A program made the translations under genes and the position numbers. The notes beneath the pieces are model-generated. The model did not search any database and was not told the DNA's origin. It saw only the letters and a program-made list of their open reading frames with translations. From contig NZ_CP065589.1 in NCBI RefSeq assembly GCF_021278965.1, positions 687,001 to 751,000 on the forward strand: 64,000 nt of DNA, written 5' to 3'. The stretch is from Chryseobacterium capnotolerans. GTDB lineage: Bacteria; Bacteroidota; Bacteroidia; Flavobacteriales; Weeksellaceae. Below are positions 49,849-57,991 of the stretch, in pieces; positions within the stretch are counted from its first letter, which is position 1, and every line of letters starts with the position of its first letter.

Positions 49849-50985
49849 ATGTCACAAAAAATCTGGCTTTCCTCACCACATATGGGAGGCAACGAGCAAA
49901 AATATATCAACGAAGCATTTGCTGAAAACTGGGTGGCCCCTTTAGGGCCTAATGTAAATGGATTTGAAGAAGATCTTGAAAAGTTTTTGGGTGAAAATGT
50001 AAAAGTAGCAGCTCTTTCTGCAGGGACAGCAGCGCTTCATCTTGCGCTTATTGAATGCGATATAAAGCATGGAGATGAAGTAATCTGCCAGTCTATGACA
50101 TTCTCAGCTTCAGCTAATCCTATTGCCTATTGCGGTGCAAATCCTGTTTTCGTAGACAGTGAGCCGGATACATGGAATATGTGTCCAAAAGCATTGAAAG
50201 AAGCAATTGAAGATAGAATTCAAAAAGGTAAAATACCTAAAGCCATTATTGTCGTTCATTTATATGGAATGCCGGCAAAAATGGATGAGATTACAGTTAT
50301 AGCTCAAGAATATCAAATTCCAATTATTGAAGACGCCGCAGAAGCATTAGGTTCTACTTATAAAGGACAATCTTGTGGAACTTTTGGCCGTTTTGGAGTT
50401 TTAAGTTTCAATGGAAATAAAATTATTACAACTTCAGGAGGTGGAGCCTTAGTTTGCCATAACCAGCAAGATAAAGATAAAACGGTTTTTCTATCTACTC
50501 AGGCCAGAGACAATGCCCCTCACTATCAGCATTCTCATATTGGATTCAACTACAGAATGAGTAATATTGTTGCAGGGATCGGAAGAGGGCAAATGGAGGT
50601 TTTGAAAGATAGAGTTCAAGCACGCAGAAATATGCATGACTTTTATGTGGAGATCTTTAAAGATATTAATGAAGTAGAAGTTTTCTCTGAACCCAATTCA
50701 AACTTTTATTCTAATCATTGGCTATCAGCAATCATTGTTGATCCAGAAATTACAGGGAAAAATAGAGAAGAATTAAGATTGGCTTTCCTTGAAGATAATA
50801 TTGAATCAAGACCACTTTGGAAGCCAATGCACTTACAGCCGGTCTTTGAAGGAGCTCCATACTATGGTGGAAATATTTCCGGGAAACTATTTGATAACGG
50901 GCTATGCCTGCCTTCGGGTTCTAATCTGTCTGATGAAGATAGAGAAAGAATATCAAAGGTGATAAAAGCATATTTCGGGTCCTAA
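49849..50985 (+). CDS. PglE-like DegT/DnrJ/EryC1/StrS aminotransferase
   Basis: A PLP enzyme that aminates the 4-keto group made by the PglF-like dehydratase. It has 378 residues from ATG 49849 (MSQKIWLSSPHMGGNEQKYI); an ATG nine bases earlier is also in frame but overlaps the PglD gene. NWVAPLGPNVNGFE (about 23-36), VAALSAGTAALHLAL, DEVICQSMTFSASANPI, IPIIEDAAEALGSTYKG and SFNGNKIITTSGGGA (PLP Lys, about 184) are family blocks; the Lys sits in NGNKIITT, typical of the PglE/LegC-like branch. Confidence 0.93.
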   Translation: MSQKIWLSSPHMGGNEQKYINEAFAENWVAPLGPNVNGFEEDLEKFLGENVKVAALSAGTAALHLALIECDIKHGDEVICQSMTFSASANPIAYCGANPVFVDSEPDTWNMCPKALKEAIEDRIQKGKIPKAIIVVHLYGMPAKMDEITVIAQEYQIPIIEDAAEALGSTYKGQSCGTFGRFGVLSFNGNKIITTSGGGALVCHNQQDKDKTVFLSTQARDNAPHYQHSHIGFNYRMSNIVAGIGRGQMEVLKDRVQARRNMHDFYVEIFKDINEVEVFSEPNSNFYSNHWLSAIIVDPEITGKNREELRLAFLEDNIESRPLWKPMHLQPVFEGAPYYGGNISGKLFDNGLCLPSGSNLSDEDRERISKVIKAYFGS

Positions 50986-50998
50986 TTTTTGAAAATAA

Positions 50999-51568
50999 AT
51001 GAATCAGTATAAATATTGGAAAATTATTTTTGATTTTATCCTTGCGATAATGTTAACTGTTTTTCTGATACCATTGCTGATTATTTTATTTATCATTGCT
51101 AGTTTGGATACTTCTTCCAATGGGATTTTTTTTCAAGAAAGAATCGGACAACACGGAAAAACTTTTATCATTTTTAAATTTAAAACTATTCACGAAAAGA
51201 ATAGGAGCTGTTCAAAAATAGGAAGAATACTTAGAAAATTTAAATTAGATGAGCTTCCCCAGTTATTGAATATTATAAAAGGTGAGATGAGTTTTGTAGG
51301 TCCAAGACCTGATGTCAAAGGCTATTATGATCAACTTAAAGGTACAGATAGAAAGGTACTGGAATTAAAACCGGGACTAACATGTGAAGCCAGTATTGTA
51401 TATAGGAATGAAGAAAATATTCTTAAAATACAGGAAGATCCTTTAAAATATAATGACGAAGTATTATTTCCACATAAAGTTAAAATGAATCTTGAATATT
51501 TGAAACATTTATCATTTAAAAATGATGTCAGGATTCTATTGAATACTTTATTAATTATTTTAAAATAA
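50999..51568 (+). CDS. Phosphoglycosyl transferase, second copy
   Basis: A 189-residue relative of the enzyme at 48596 with the same plan: one hydrophobic helix (LAIMLTVFLIPLLIILFIIAS, about 15-35), FIIFKFKTIHE, the catalytic pair in FKLDELPQLLNIIKGEMSFVGPRPDV, and then PGLTCEASIVYRNEE where the first copy has [13 protein letters not shown]. This second variant is known from a separate branch of flavobacterial sugar transferases. Having two such initiating enzymes in one locus is unusual; they could start different glycans or act on different sugars. Confidence 0.9.
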   Translation: MNQYKYWKIIFDFILAIMLTVFLIPLLIILFIIASLDTSSNGIFFQERIGQHGKTFIIFKFKTIHEKNRSCSKIGRILRKFKLDELPQLLNIIKGEMSFVGPRPDVKGYYDQLKGTDRKVLELKPGLTCEASIVYRNEENILKIQEDPLKYNDEVLFPHKVKMNLEYLKHLSFKNDVRILLNTLLIILK

Positions 51569-51595
51569 AAAATTATATATAAATTTTCAATTGTT

Positions 51596-52141
51596 ATGAA
51601 AATTAAAGAAACTCCACTTAAAGATTGTTATATCATAGAGCCTACTGTATTTGAAGACGACAGAGGTTACTTCTTTGAAAAATTCAATGAAAAAAGATTC
51701 GAAGAACTTACAGGAATGAACGGACACTTTGTTCAGGATAATGTTTCCAAATCTTCTTATGGTGTATTAAGAGGACTTCATCTTCAAAAGGGAGAGCATG
51801 CTCAGGCTAAATTGGTATCCTGCCTTGAAGGAAGTGTGTGGGATGTTGCAGTAGATCTGAGAGAAGATTCCCCAACCTTCGGACAATGGTTCGGGATTGA
51901 ACTTTCTGCTGAAAACAAACTACAGCTTTATGTACCAAGAGGTTTTGGACACGGTTTCTCTGTATTAAGTACCAATGCTGTATTCTCTTATAAATGTGAT
52001 AACTTTTATAATAAAGAATCGGAAGGAAGCGTAAAATTCAATGATCCCGATATTAATATTGATTGGAAGATTGATGAGAAAGAGGCAGTTCTTTCAGAAA
52101 AAGATCAAAACGCCCCAAGTTTTAAAGAAAAAAACTTCTAA
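51596..52141 (+). CDS. rfbC: dTDP-4-dehydrorhamnose 3,5-epimerase
   Basis: A 181-residue cupin enzyme of the dTDP-L-rhamnose pathway. DRGYFFEKFNEKRF (about 23-36), FVQDNVSKSSYGVLRGLHLQKG (about 45-66, with the catalytic His in GLHLQ), GSVWDVAVDLREDSPTFGQW (catalytic Asp) and YVPRGFGHGFSVLS are conserved. rfbA, rfbB and rfbD are not in the window, so they must lie elsewhere if rhamnose is made. It is last gene of the polysaccharide locus, with a hairpin terminator 12 bases on. Confidence 0.95.
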   Translation: MKIKETPLKDCYIIEPTVFEDDRGYFFEKFNEKRFEELTGMNGHFVQDNVSKSSYGVLRGLHLQKGEHAQAKLVSCLEGSVWDVAVDLREDSPTFGQWFGIELSAENKLQLYVPRGFGHGFSVLSTNAVFSYKCDNFYNKESEGSVKFNDPDINIDWKIDEKEAVLSEKDQNAPSFKEKNF

Positions 52142-52152
52142 GTATAACACTG

Positions 52153-52182
52153 AAAACCACTTTTTTAAAGTGGTTTTTATTT
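52153..52182 (+). terminator. Terminator of the polysaccharide locus
   Basis: A nine-base-pair perfect stem AAAACCACT/AGTGGTTTT (52153-52161 with 52169-52177) followed by T-rich sequence. Confidence 0.85.
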
Positions 52183-52209
52183 TTGTAATCTTTACTCTTT
52201 AATATTTTG

Positions 52210-52217
52210 TATCTTTG
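52210..52217 (+). promoter_or_regulatory. Promoter -7 element of rimO
   Basis: TATCTTTG is a perfect match 19 bases before the rimO ATG at 52237, with a TTG at 52183-52185 upstream as a possible -33 element. Confidence 0.75.
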
Positions 52218-52236
52218 CAGACTCAAAATCAAAAAG

Positions 52237-53538
52237 ATGCGTACAAAATCGGTAGGGAAGAAAAAAATCAATGTAGTTACACTTGGATGTTCCAAGAATG
52301 TATATGACTCTGAAGTATTAATGAGCCAGCTGAAAGCCAATGGAAAGGAAGTTGTTCATGAAGACCGTGGAGATATTGTTGTGATTAATACCTGTGGATT
52401 TATTGATAATGCTAAAGAAGAATCTATCAATACCATCCTTGATTATGTAGAAGCAAAGAACAGAGGAGAAGTAGAAAAAGTATTCGTTACAGGTTGTCTT
52501 TCTGAAAGATATAAACCGGATTTGGTTAGAGAAATTCCAGACGTAGACCAGTATTTTGGTACAAGGGACCTTCCGATACTATTAAAACATCTTGGTGCAG
52601 ATTACAAGCACGAATTAGTAGGAGAGAGGTTAACCACAACTCCGAAACATTATGCATACCTTAAAATTTCAGAAGGATGTGACAGACCTTGCTCATTTTG
52701 TGCTATTCCTTTGATGAGAGGTGGCCACGTTTCTACTCCTATTGAAAAATTAGTCTCTGAAGCTCAAAAACTGGCTAAAAAGGGAACTAAAGAATTAATT
52801 CTTATTGCTCAGGATCTTACTTATTATGGACTTGATATTTATAAAAAACGTGCATTAGGAGATTTACTGAAAGAGTTAGTAAAAGTAGAAGGAGTTGAAT
52901 GGATTCGCCTTCATTATGCTTTCCCAAGCGGTTTCCCGGAAGATGTTTTGGATATTATCCGTGAGGAGCCAAAAGTTTGTAATTATATAGATATTCCTCT
53001 TCAGCATATCAATTCTGATCTGTTGAAATCAATGAAAAGAGGAACTACCCATGAGAAAACGGATGCGCTTTTAGGGAAATTCAGAGAAAAAGTTCCGGAT
53101 ATGGCCATCAGAACAACTCTTATTGTGGGATATCCCGGAGAAACTGAAGAGAGATTCCAGGAGCTTAAAGACTGGGTGAGAGAACAGAAATTTGATAGAT
53201 TAGGTTGTTTTACCTATTCTCATGAAGAAAATACAGGTGCCTATGTGCTGGAAGATGATATTCCACAGGAAGTAAAAGAAGCAAGGGTAGAAGAAATCAT
53301 GGAATTACAATCTCAGATCTCTTGGGAAAAGAATCAGGAGAAAGTAGGAAAAGTATTCAGATGTATTTTCGATCGTAAAGAAGGAAACTACTTTATCGGT
53401 AGAACAGAATATGATTCGCCTGATGTAGATAACACCGTTTTAGTATCTGCTGAAGATACTTATATTTCCATTGGAGAATTCGCTGATGTGAAGATTACTT
53501 CTGCTGAAGAATTTGATTTATATGGTGAATTAATATAG
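52237..53538 (+). CDS. rimO: Ribosomal protein uS12 methylthiotransferase RimO
   Basis: A radical-SAM enzyme adding a methylthio group to an Asp of ribosomal protein S12. It has 433 residues from ATG 52237; a TTG ten codons upstream overlaps the promoter and is rejected. The UPF0004 domain supplies three cluster Cys (TLGCSKNVYDSE, NTCGFIDNAKEES, VTGCLSERY), the radical-SAM motif is CDRPCSFC (about 142-149), and a TRAM domain with NYFIGRTEYDSPDVDN closes the protein. NVYDSE and FIDNAKEES point to RimO and not MiaB. It has its own promoter. Confidence 0.95.
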   Translation: MRTKSVGKKKINVVTLGCSKNVYDSEVLMSQLKANGKEVVHEDRGDIVVINTCGFIDNAKEESINTILDYVEAKNRGEVEKVFVTGCLSERYKPDLVREIPDVDQYFGTRDLPILLKHLGADYKHELVGERLTTTPKHYAYLKISEGCDRPCSFCAIPLMRGGHVSTPIEKLVSEAQKLAKKGTKELILIAQDLTYYGLDIYKKRALGDLLKELVKVEGVEWIRLHYAFPSGFPEDVLDIIREEPKVCNYIDIPLQHINSDLLKSMKRGTTHEKTDALLGKFREKVPDMAIRTTLIVGYPGETEERFQELKDWVREQKFDRLGCFTYSHEENTGAYVLEDDIPQEVKEARVEEIMELQSQISWEKNQEKVGKVFRCIFDRKEGNYFIGRTEYDSPDVDNTVLVSAEDTYISIGEFADVKITSAEEFDLYGELI

Positions 53539-53920
53539 AAACATAAAACATTATTAATCAGGAAGAAAAAGTTTAGCTTTCTGAGATAAAAAAACAAAAA
53601 TTAATAAGGTTTAACAGAAATAATTTTATGTTAAATTTTTTAAATTGTTGATTTTCAGTATATTATAGCTTTGAATGTTAAGATTTTTTAATTTTCTATC
53701 ATAAAGTATGTAAATTAAAAAATTATGTCTTAAATTTGCGCCATAAGCAATGTTTTTAAATCATGTGCTATCAATAAGTTATTTATTAAAATTGGGCTAA
53801 AAATTCAAAAATCTGTTTTTTTTATTTATATTAGCCTTAAGATAATAATCGCAAGTTGAGATACATTTTCCCTTTGGAAATATTGATGAAAAATAATGTA
53901 ATTAAAATCTTTAAAAACTT
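53539..53920. other. AT-rich promoter and long leader of the surface-protein pair
   Basis: 382 bases without a gene. TAAATTTG at 53731-53738 fits TAnnTTTG and would give a leader of about 175 bases before the ATG at 53921. GTTGATTTTCAGTATATTA near 53646 resembles GTTGATTTTTAGTAAGTTA near 56107 upstream of the RlpA gene. Confidence 0.55.
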
Positions 53921-54583
53921 ATGAAAAAATTTTTATTAACAGCAACAATGCTCGTTGCCTTTACGGCGCTTTCACAGGCTCAGCAAGGGCGAGTGGGGAT
54001 TAACACAACCACACCTGCCGCGACTCTAGATGTAGTAGCCAGTACTGATGCTACTAGGCCTGATGCCTTATTAGTCCCTCGTCTATCAAGAGCTGATTTA
54101 GAAGCTAGAACTTCGGCTTATGCTGATGGTAATACTACTGCTGCGAGTGCTCAGAATGGAGCGCTTGTATTTATTAACGCACTAGGAGGTGCGGGAACTG
54201 GTAAAACAGTAAATGTTACAGCCACAGGATTCTATTATTATGATGGTACAAATGGTAATAATGTTTGGAAGCCAGTAGGTGGCGGTGGTGGAACCCAGCG
54301 ATATGAAGTTATTAAAGGAGGTGTAGCCAATGTTACAGCTGGTACTTATACAGTTGGTGCCAATGATTATGTAATTAACACTCAGGCTGGAACTGGTGGT
54401 GTTGTCATTACTTTTCCTAATCTTACAGCAGCTGATGCTGGACGTGTTGTATTAGTATTTAATAATAATCCGTCTAGTCAGGCGAACACTATTTCAGGAG
54501 TTACTGGACAAACAGGTAATAACGCACTTAGAGGTAGAACAGTCACTTGGACAGGAACACAATGGGTAAGTATAGGTTTATAA
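53921..54583 (+). CDS. Secreted surface protein with VGINTTTP signature
   Basis: A 220-residue exported protein. The signal peptide (MKKFLLTATMLVAFTALSQAQ, cleavage near 21) is followed by GRVGINTTTPAATLDV and ALLVPRLSRADLEARTSAY, the same N-terminal module as at 15837. The region up to about residue 120 (FINALGG, GFYYYDGTNGNNVWKPVGGGGG) is typical of these proteins, and the C-terminal half is Thr/Gly/Ala-rich beta structure ending WTGTQWVSIGL. Function unknown; structural or adhesive surface roles are plausible. It is followed 38 bases later by another secreted protein gene. Confidence 0.8.
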   Translation: MKKFLLTATMLVAFTALSQAQQGRVGINTTTPAATLDVVASTDATRPDALLVPRLSRADLEARTSAYADGNTTAASAQNGALVFINALGGAGTGKTVNVTATGFYYYDGTNGNNVWKPVGGGGGTQRYEVIKGGVANVTAGTYTVGANDYVINTQAGTGGVVITFPNLTAADAGRVVLVFNNNPSSQANTISGVTGQTGNNALRGRTVTWTGTQWVSIGL

Positions 54584-54621
54584 TCTCTAATTTTATTAAT
54601 AACTTAAATTTTTTAAACAAG

Positions 54622-55377
54622 ATGAAAAATATATTTAGCCTTTTATTATTTGCTGGATTAGGGACTATGGCTTCTGCTCAAGTTCTTACGAATCAACCAG
54701 TAAACCCCACCATTACAAACTCAAACGTATTATTAGATGGTAGTACCAACTTTAGTACAGAATCTGGTGCTCAGCCAAATGTTGGTAAAGGAATTATCAT
54801 TCCAAGTGTAGACCTTGTTAATTTCGAATTCGATCTTACTTTAGCTGATGGAGCTACTTTCCCAACAATGTTTGATGGTATGGTTGTATACAACAGAGCT
54901 ACGGGTACTACTTTAACAACAGGAAATAGATCTTCAACAGCAACAGCAGTTACCCCTGGATATTACTTCTATTTTAACCCAAATGGGTTTAATAGTCAAG
55001 ATGTGAAACCAGGTGTTTGGAGACCATTAGGTGGTGCTCCTACCTCTCCTAAGTTTGATGTAACAACTGCAGCAGCTGGAACTGCTACTAACACATTAGT
55101 TGCTGGTGCTCAGGTGTATGCTATTAAAGGACAATTTACAACTACAGGAACTAGTACTGCTGTTACAATTACACCTCCTACTGGTATTACATCAATGTAT
55201 GGTATCACTATTTATAAAAAAGCTGGTGTAGGTACAGGTAATGGTAATAAAGTTGTTTATGCTAGAGATTTGTATTCATATGATACGGCAACAGGTGCTG
55301 CGGTTACAGGTTCTCAGAGCATGTCAGTAGTTTACCCACAAGATACATACGAATATATCTTAGAATACTTAAAATAA
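54622..55377 (+). CDS. Secreted surface protein of unknown family
   Basis: A 251-residue exported protein from ATG 54622 (MKNIFSLLLFAGLGTMASAQ signal peptide). An in-frame ATG 25 codons upstream overlaps the previous gene and would bury the signal, so it is rejected. The mature part is Thr/Gly/Ala-rich with few Lys and Cys: FDGMVVYNRATGTT, PGYYFYFNPNGFNS and GVWRPLGGAPTSPKF recall the VGINTTTP family's middle region although that motif is absent. It ends YEYILEYLK. It is probably co-expressed with the gene at 53921 and ends at a strong terminator. Confidence 0.78.
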   Translation: MKNIFSLLLFAGLGTMASAQVLTNQPVNPTITNSNVLLDGSTNFSTESGAQPNVGKGIIIPSVDLVNFEFDLTLADGATFPTMFDGMVVYNRATGTTLTTGNRSSTATAVTPGYYFYFNPNGFNSQDVKPGVWRPLGGAPTSPKFDVTTAAAGTATNTLVAGAQVYAIKGQFTTTGTSTAVTITPPTGITSMYGITIYKKAGVGTGNGNKVVYARDLYSYDTATGAAVTGSQSMSVVYPQDTYEYILEYLK

Positions 55378-55398
55378 AAAAAATATTTAATTACATAT

Positions 55399-55427
55399 TA
55401 AACCAACGATAACTCGTTGGTTTTTTT
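55399..55427 (+). terminator. Terminator of the surface-protein pair
   Basis: A nine-base-pair perfect stem AACCAACGA/TCGTTGGTT (55401-55409 with 55414-55422) with a four-base loop and seven T's. Confidence 0.92.
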
Positions 55428-56314
55428 ATTTGGTCTTTATATTCATTTATCATTTATATTTGTTGACGTGGTTATATGCTTTAGATTCGATTTTTGACGA
55501 AGAAATAATGATATATGCTAGCTTCATTTAACTTTTTAGCTGCTTGTTCACAAATCTTCAGTCAATATTCATAATGACATTCGCTAATACATTTGATTGT
55601 AAAAATTGTATGACTGTAGCTAAGCATCTTATTTTTTTATATTATTAATTGAGAATTAGCCCTAAAATGATTTTAAGGAGGATTTAATTAAATTTACAGC
55701 AAGAATGATGTTAAGTAAAAGTTTTAATGCCTATGATATTAAATATGTGATTTTGCTTTGTTCATTATATGATCCACTAGTATAAGAATAAGAAATTACT
55801 GGTATCATATTTTCCATCAAAAAAGCTTTTTAATCTGATTTTTAACTCCTATTTTTGAAAACGATTACAAAGAAAAGAAGATCTTTATATCCATGATGCA
55901 TAAAAAAGTATGATTATTTTTTACTACTAATTCAGTCATTGTAAATAATGAAGCTGATATTGTTGTTAAAATAAATGTGAATGATGGTAATTTATAGCCC
56001 TGGAGCTATTCTACCAGCCATTTTATCCTATAGTAAACCTTAACACTTTTAGCTTTTTAAAACTCAATTTTATGTATATAATCAATATTTTGTATTTTTA
56101 TAACATGTTGATTTTTAGTAAGTTAAAATATTTAATTTTCTAAATTATGCATAAATTAGTTAATTAAATTAACATTTACCTTGTTTTTTTAACACTATTT
56201 AACAGGTGTGTTTAAAATCCCTATTCATAGGAGGTTACAGGGGTGCTTAACATATAATTTGGTTTTTGTTAACAGTTTTTAACAATTTGAGTAGGGAGTT
56301 AATGAGATTCCTGA
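55428..56314. other. Long gene-free AT-rich gap
   Basis: Nearly 900 bases with stops frequent in all frames and no recognised protein, RNA gene or repeat. A short stretch near 55945-55997 can be read as NNEADIVVKINVNDGNL and could be a relic of a coding sequence, but it is too short to name. The last 300 bases are probably the upstream region of the RlpA-like gene. Confidence 0.55.
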
Positions 56315-56322
56315 TACTTTTG
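56315..56322 (+). promoter_or_regulatory. Promoter -7 element of the RlpA-like gene
   Basis: TACTTTTG fits TAnnTTTG, 26 bases before the start codon. Confidence 0.6.
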
Positions 56323-56348
56323 CCCTGTCAAACAATAAAAATTTCAAA

Positions 56349-56720
56349 ATGATGAAAAGATTCATTCTCGTAATCATAATGATGATTTCAACTTTAGGTA
56401 TTTATTCATTTACGAATAATGCCTTAGATGCGAAAAAAACAAGTTATGCATCGTACTACCACGATAAATTTAACGGTAGAAAAACAGCTAGCGGAGAAAT
56501 CTTTGATAATTCAAAGTTTACTGCAGCAAACAGAACGCTTCCTTTTGGAACAAACGTTAAGGTTACTAACCTTAAGAATGGTAAAGAAGTAATAGTGAGG
56601 ATTAATGATAGAGGCCCTTTCCATTCATCAAGATCTTTAGATATGTCTAAAGCCGCGTTCGATGAGATCGGAGATATCAGTCATGGTACAATTCCGGTTG
56701 AATATGAAATTGTCGATTAA
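56349..56720 (+). CDS. RlpA-like double-psi beta-barrel protein
   Basis: A 123-residue exported protein. The signal peptide (FILVIIMMISTLGIYSF) is followed by a compact RlpA domain (about 30-122): TSYASYYHDKFNGRKTASGE, FDNSKFTAANRTLPFGTNVKVTNLKNGKEVIVRINDRGPF (described by ends; contains the conserved Asp of NDRGPF) and SRSLDMSKAAFDEIG. RlpA proteins cleave stem-peptide-free (denuded) peptidoglycan; this one lacks the SPOR domain and lipobox of E. coli RlpA. Two adjacent ATGs (56349, 56352) are possible starts. Confidence 0.9.
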   Translation: MMKRFILVIIMMISTLGIYSFTNNALDAKKTSYASYYHDKFNGRKTASGEIFDNSKFTAANRTLPFGTNVKVTNLKNGKEVIVRINDRGPFHSSRSLDMSKAAFDEIGDISHGTIPVEYEIVD

Positions 56721-56738
56721 TCTTATGATTTAAATTAA

Positions 56739-56769
56739 AAAAAAGCCAGCTGATTTTAGCTGGCTTTTG
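56739..56769. terminator. Bidirectional terminator between the RlpA-like gene and xth
   Basis: An 11-bp perfect stem AAAAGCCAGCT/AGCTGGCTTTT (56741-56751 with 56758-56768) with A's before and T's within and after, between convergent genes. Confidence 0.88.
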
Positions 56770-56789
56770 TGTTGATAGATATCATGCTT

Positions 56790-57553
56790 TTATACATCCA
56801 ATTCTAATAAAGCAGGACAATGATCTGAATGAACTGCTTCCTTCAAAATAACAGCTCGGCTGAGTTTATCCTTTAAGCTGTAAGAAGTGAAGTTATAATC
56901 CAGTCTCCAGCCTTTATTTCTTTCCCTTGAATTTTGTCTGTAGCTCCACCATGTATAATTGTCCGGTTCATTGTTGAAGAATCTGAAACTGTCAATCAGT
57001 TCACATTCATTGATGAAATTGGTCATCCATTCTCTTTCCATAGGAAGAAATCCTGAAACATTTTTTAAGCCAACAGGATTGTGGATATCAATAGCCTCGT
57101 GGCAGATATTAAAATCACCGGATATAATAAGGTTAGGAATTTCTTTTTCAAATTCTTTATGTATTCAAGGAAATCATGGCAGAACTGCATCTTGAAATCA
57201 AGTCTTTCAATATTCGATGCGGAGGGTACATATACTGAAATAGCAGAAAACCCATCAAAATCAGCCCGAATAATTCTTCCCTCATTATCATAACTTTCGA
57301 TACCGCAGCCATATTCTACATGATTAGGTTTTATTTTTGACGCGATTCCAACACCGCTATAGCCTTTTCTTACTGCTGAATGCCAATAACTGTGGTATCC
57401 TAATTTTTCAAGGCTTTCGATGTCTATTTGATCGTTTCCGGCTTTACTCTCCTGAATGCATATCACATCCGGATCAGCAGTCTTCAGCCAGCCCAGAAAA
57501 TCTTTAGTGAAAGCTGCTCTGATTCCGTTGACATTGTATGTAATTAATCTCAT
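56790..57553 (-). CDS. xth: Exodeoxyribonuclease III (one-base gap near 57144)
   Basis: A DNA-repair AP endonuclease and 3'-5' exonuclease of the EEP superfamily. MRLITYNVNGIRAAFTKDF, VICIQESKAG (metal-binding Glu), GYSGVGIASKI and VYVPSASN belong to the first part. On the coding strand the five-A run opposite 57144-57148 should be six: the sequence then continues LKKEIPNLIISGDFNICHEAIDIHNPVG (DFN motif) to the second part with GWRLDYNF and HSDHCPALLEL (catalytic SDH). The restored length of 254 residues is family-typical. The start overlaps the stop of the upstream YciI gene by one base (TAATG). Confidence 0.93.
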
Positions 57554-57843
57554 TAGTCTTCTGTAAATATTTTAAAGTTTTCGTTGTATTTTGATGGGAT
57601 AAATTCTGTGATTTCATAATCTGCGACCTGATAGATATGGAAAGGATCTTCTTTAATGATGTTTTCAACCTCATTTTGAGAGGGAGCATTACAGATAATA
57701 ATTCCTCCGGTTCTCGGCTCTTTTCTTCCGGAAGCAATAAATAGCCCTATATCATAATATTTTTGAAGAAAAGAGTTGTGTTCCGGAATATAGCGTTCTA
57801 CATCTTCAATTGACCCTTTATAGGTAAGCGAAATAATGAACAT
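57553..57843 (-). CDS. YciI-family protein
   Basis: A 96-residue soluble protein with the dimeric ferredoxin-like YCII fold. MFIISLTYKGSIEDVERYIPEHNSFLQKYYDIGLFIASGRKEP (ends given) has the His of PEHNSFL and the Gly-rich IASGRKEPRTGGIIIC characteristic of the family, then DPFHIYQVADYEITEF. Enzymatic role unknown; relatives include dehalogenase-like and metabolite-repair candidates. Translationally coupled to xth. Confidence 0.87.
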   Translation of the reverse strand: MFIISLTYKGSIEDVERYIPEHNSFLQKYYDIGLFIASGRKEPRTGGIIICNAPSQNEVENIIKEDPFHIYQVADYEITEFIPSKYNENFKIFTED

Positions 57844-57932
57844 ATTTTTATTTTGTACGAAGATAGGAACTCTTACAGACTCTAAAAAGAAGGAGGAAGA
57901 ATATCTGGATATATTTTAGTTGTAAGAAATAA

Positions 57933-57965
57933 TAAATCGGTTTTACAAGCTGTAAAACCGATTTA
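57933..57965 (-). terminator. Strong hairpin downstream of the MliC-like gene
   Basis: A 15-bp perfect stem TAAATCGGTTTTACA/TGTAAAACCGATTTA (57933-57947 with 57951-57965) with a three-base loop, 26 bases after the lipoprotein stop on the minus strand. Confidence 0.85.
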
Positions 57966-57991
57966 TAAAAAATTAAATCTTATATTATTTA

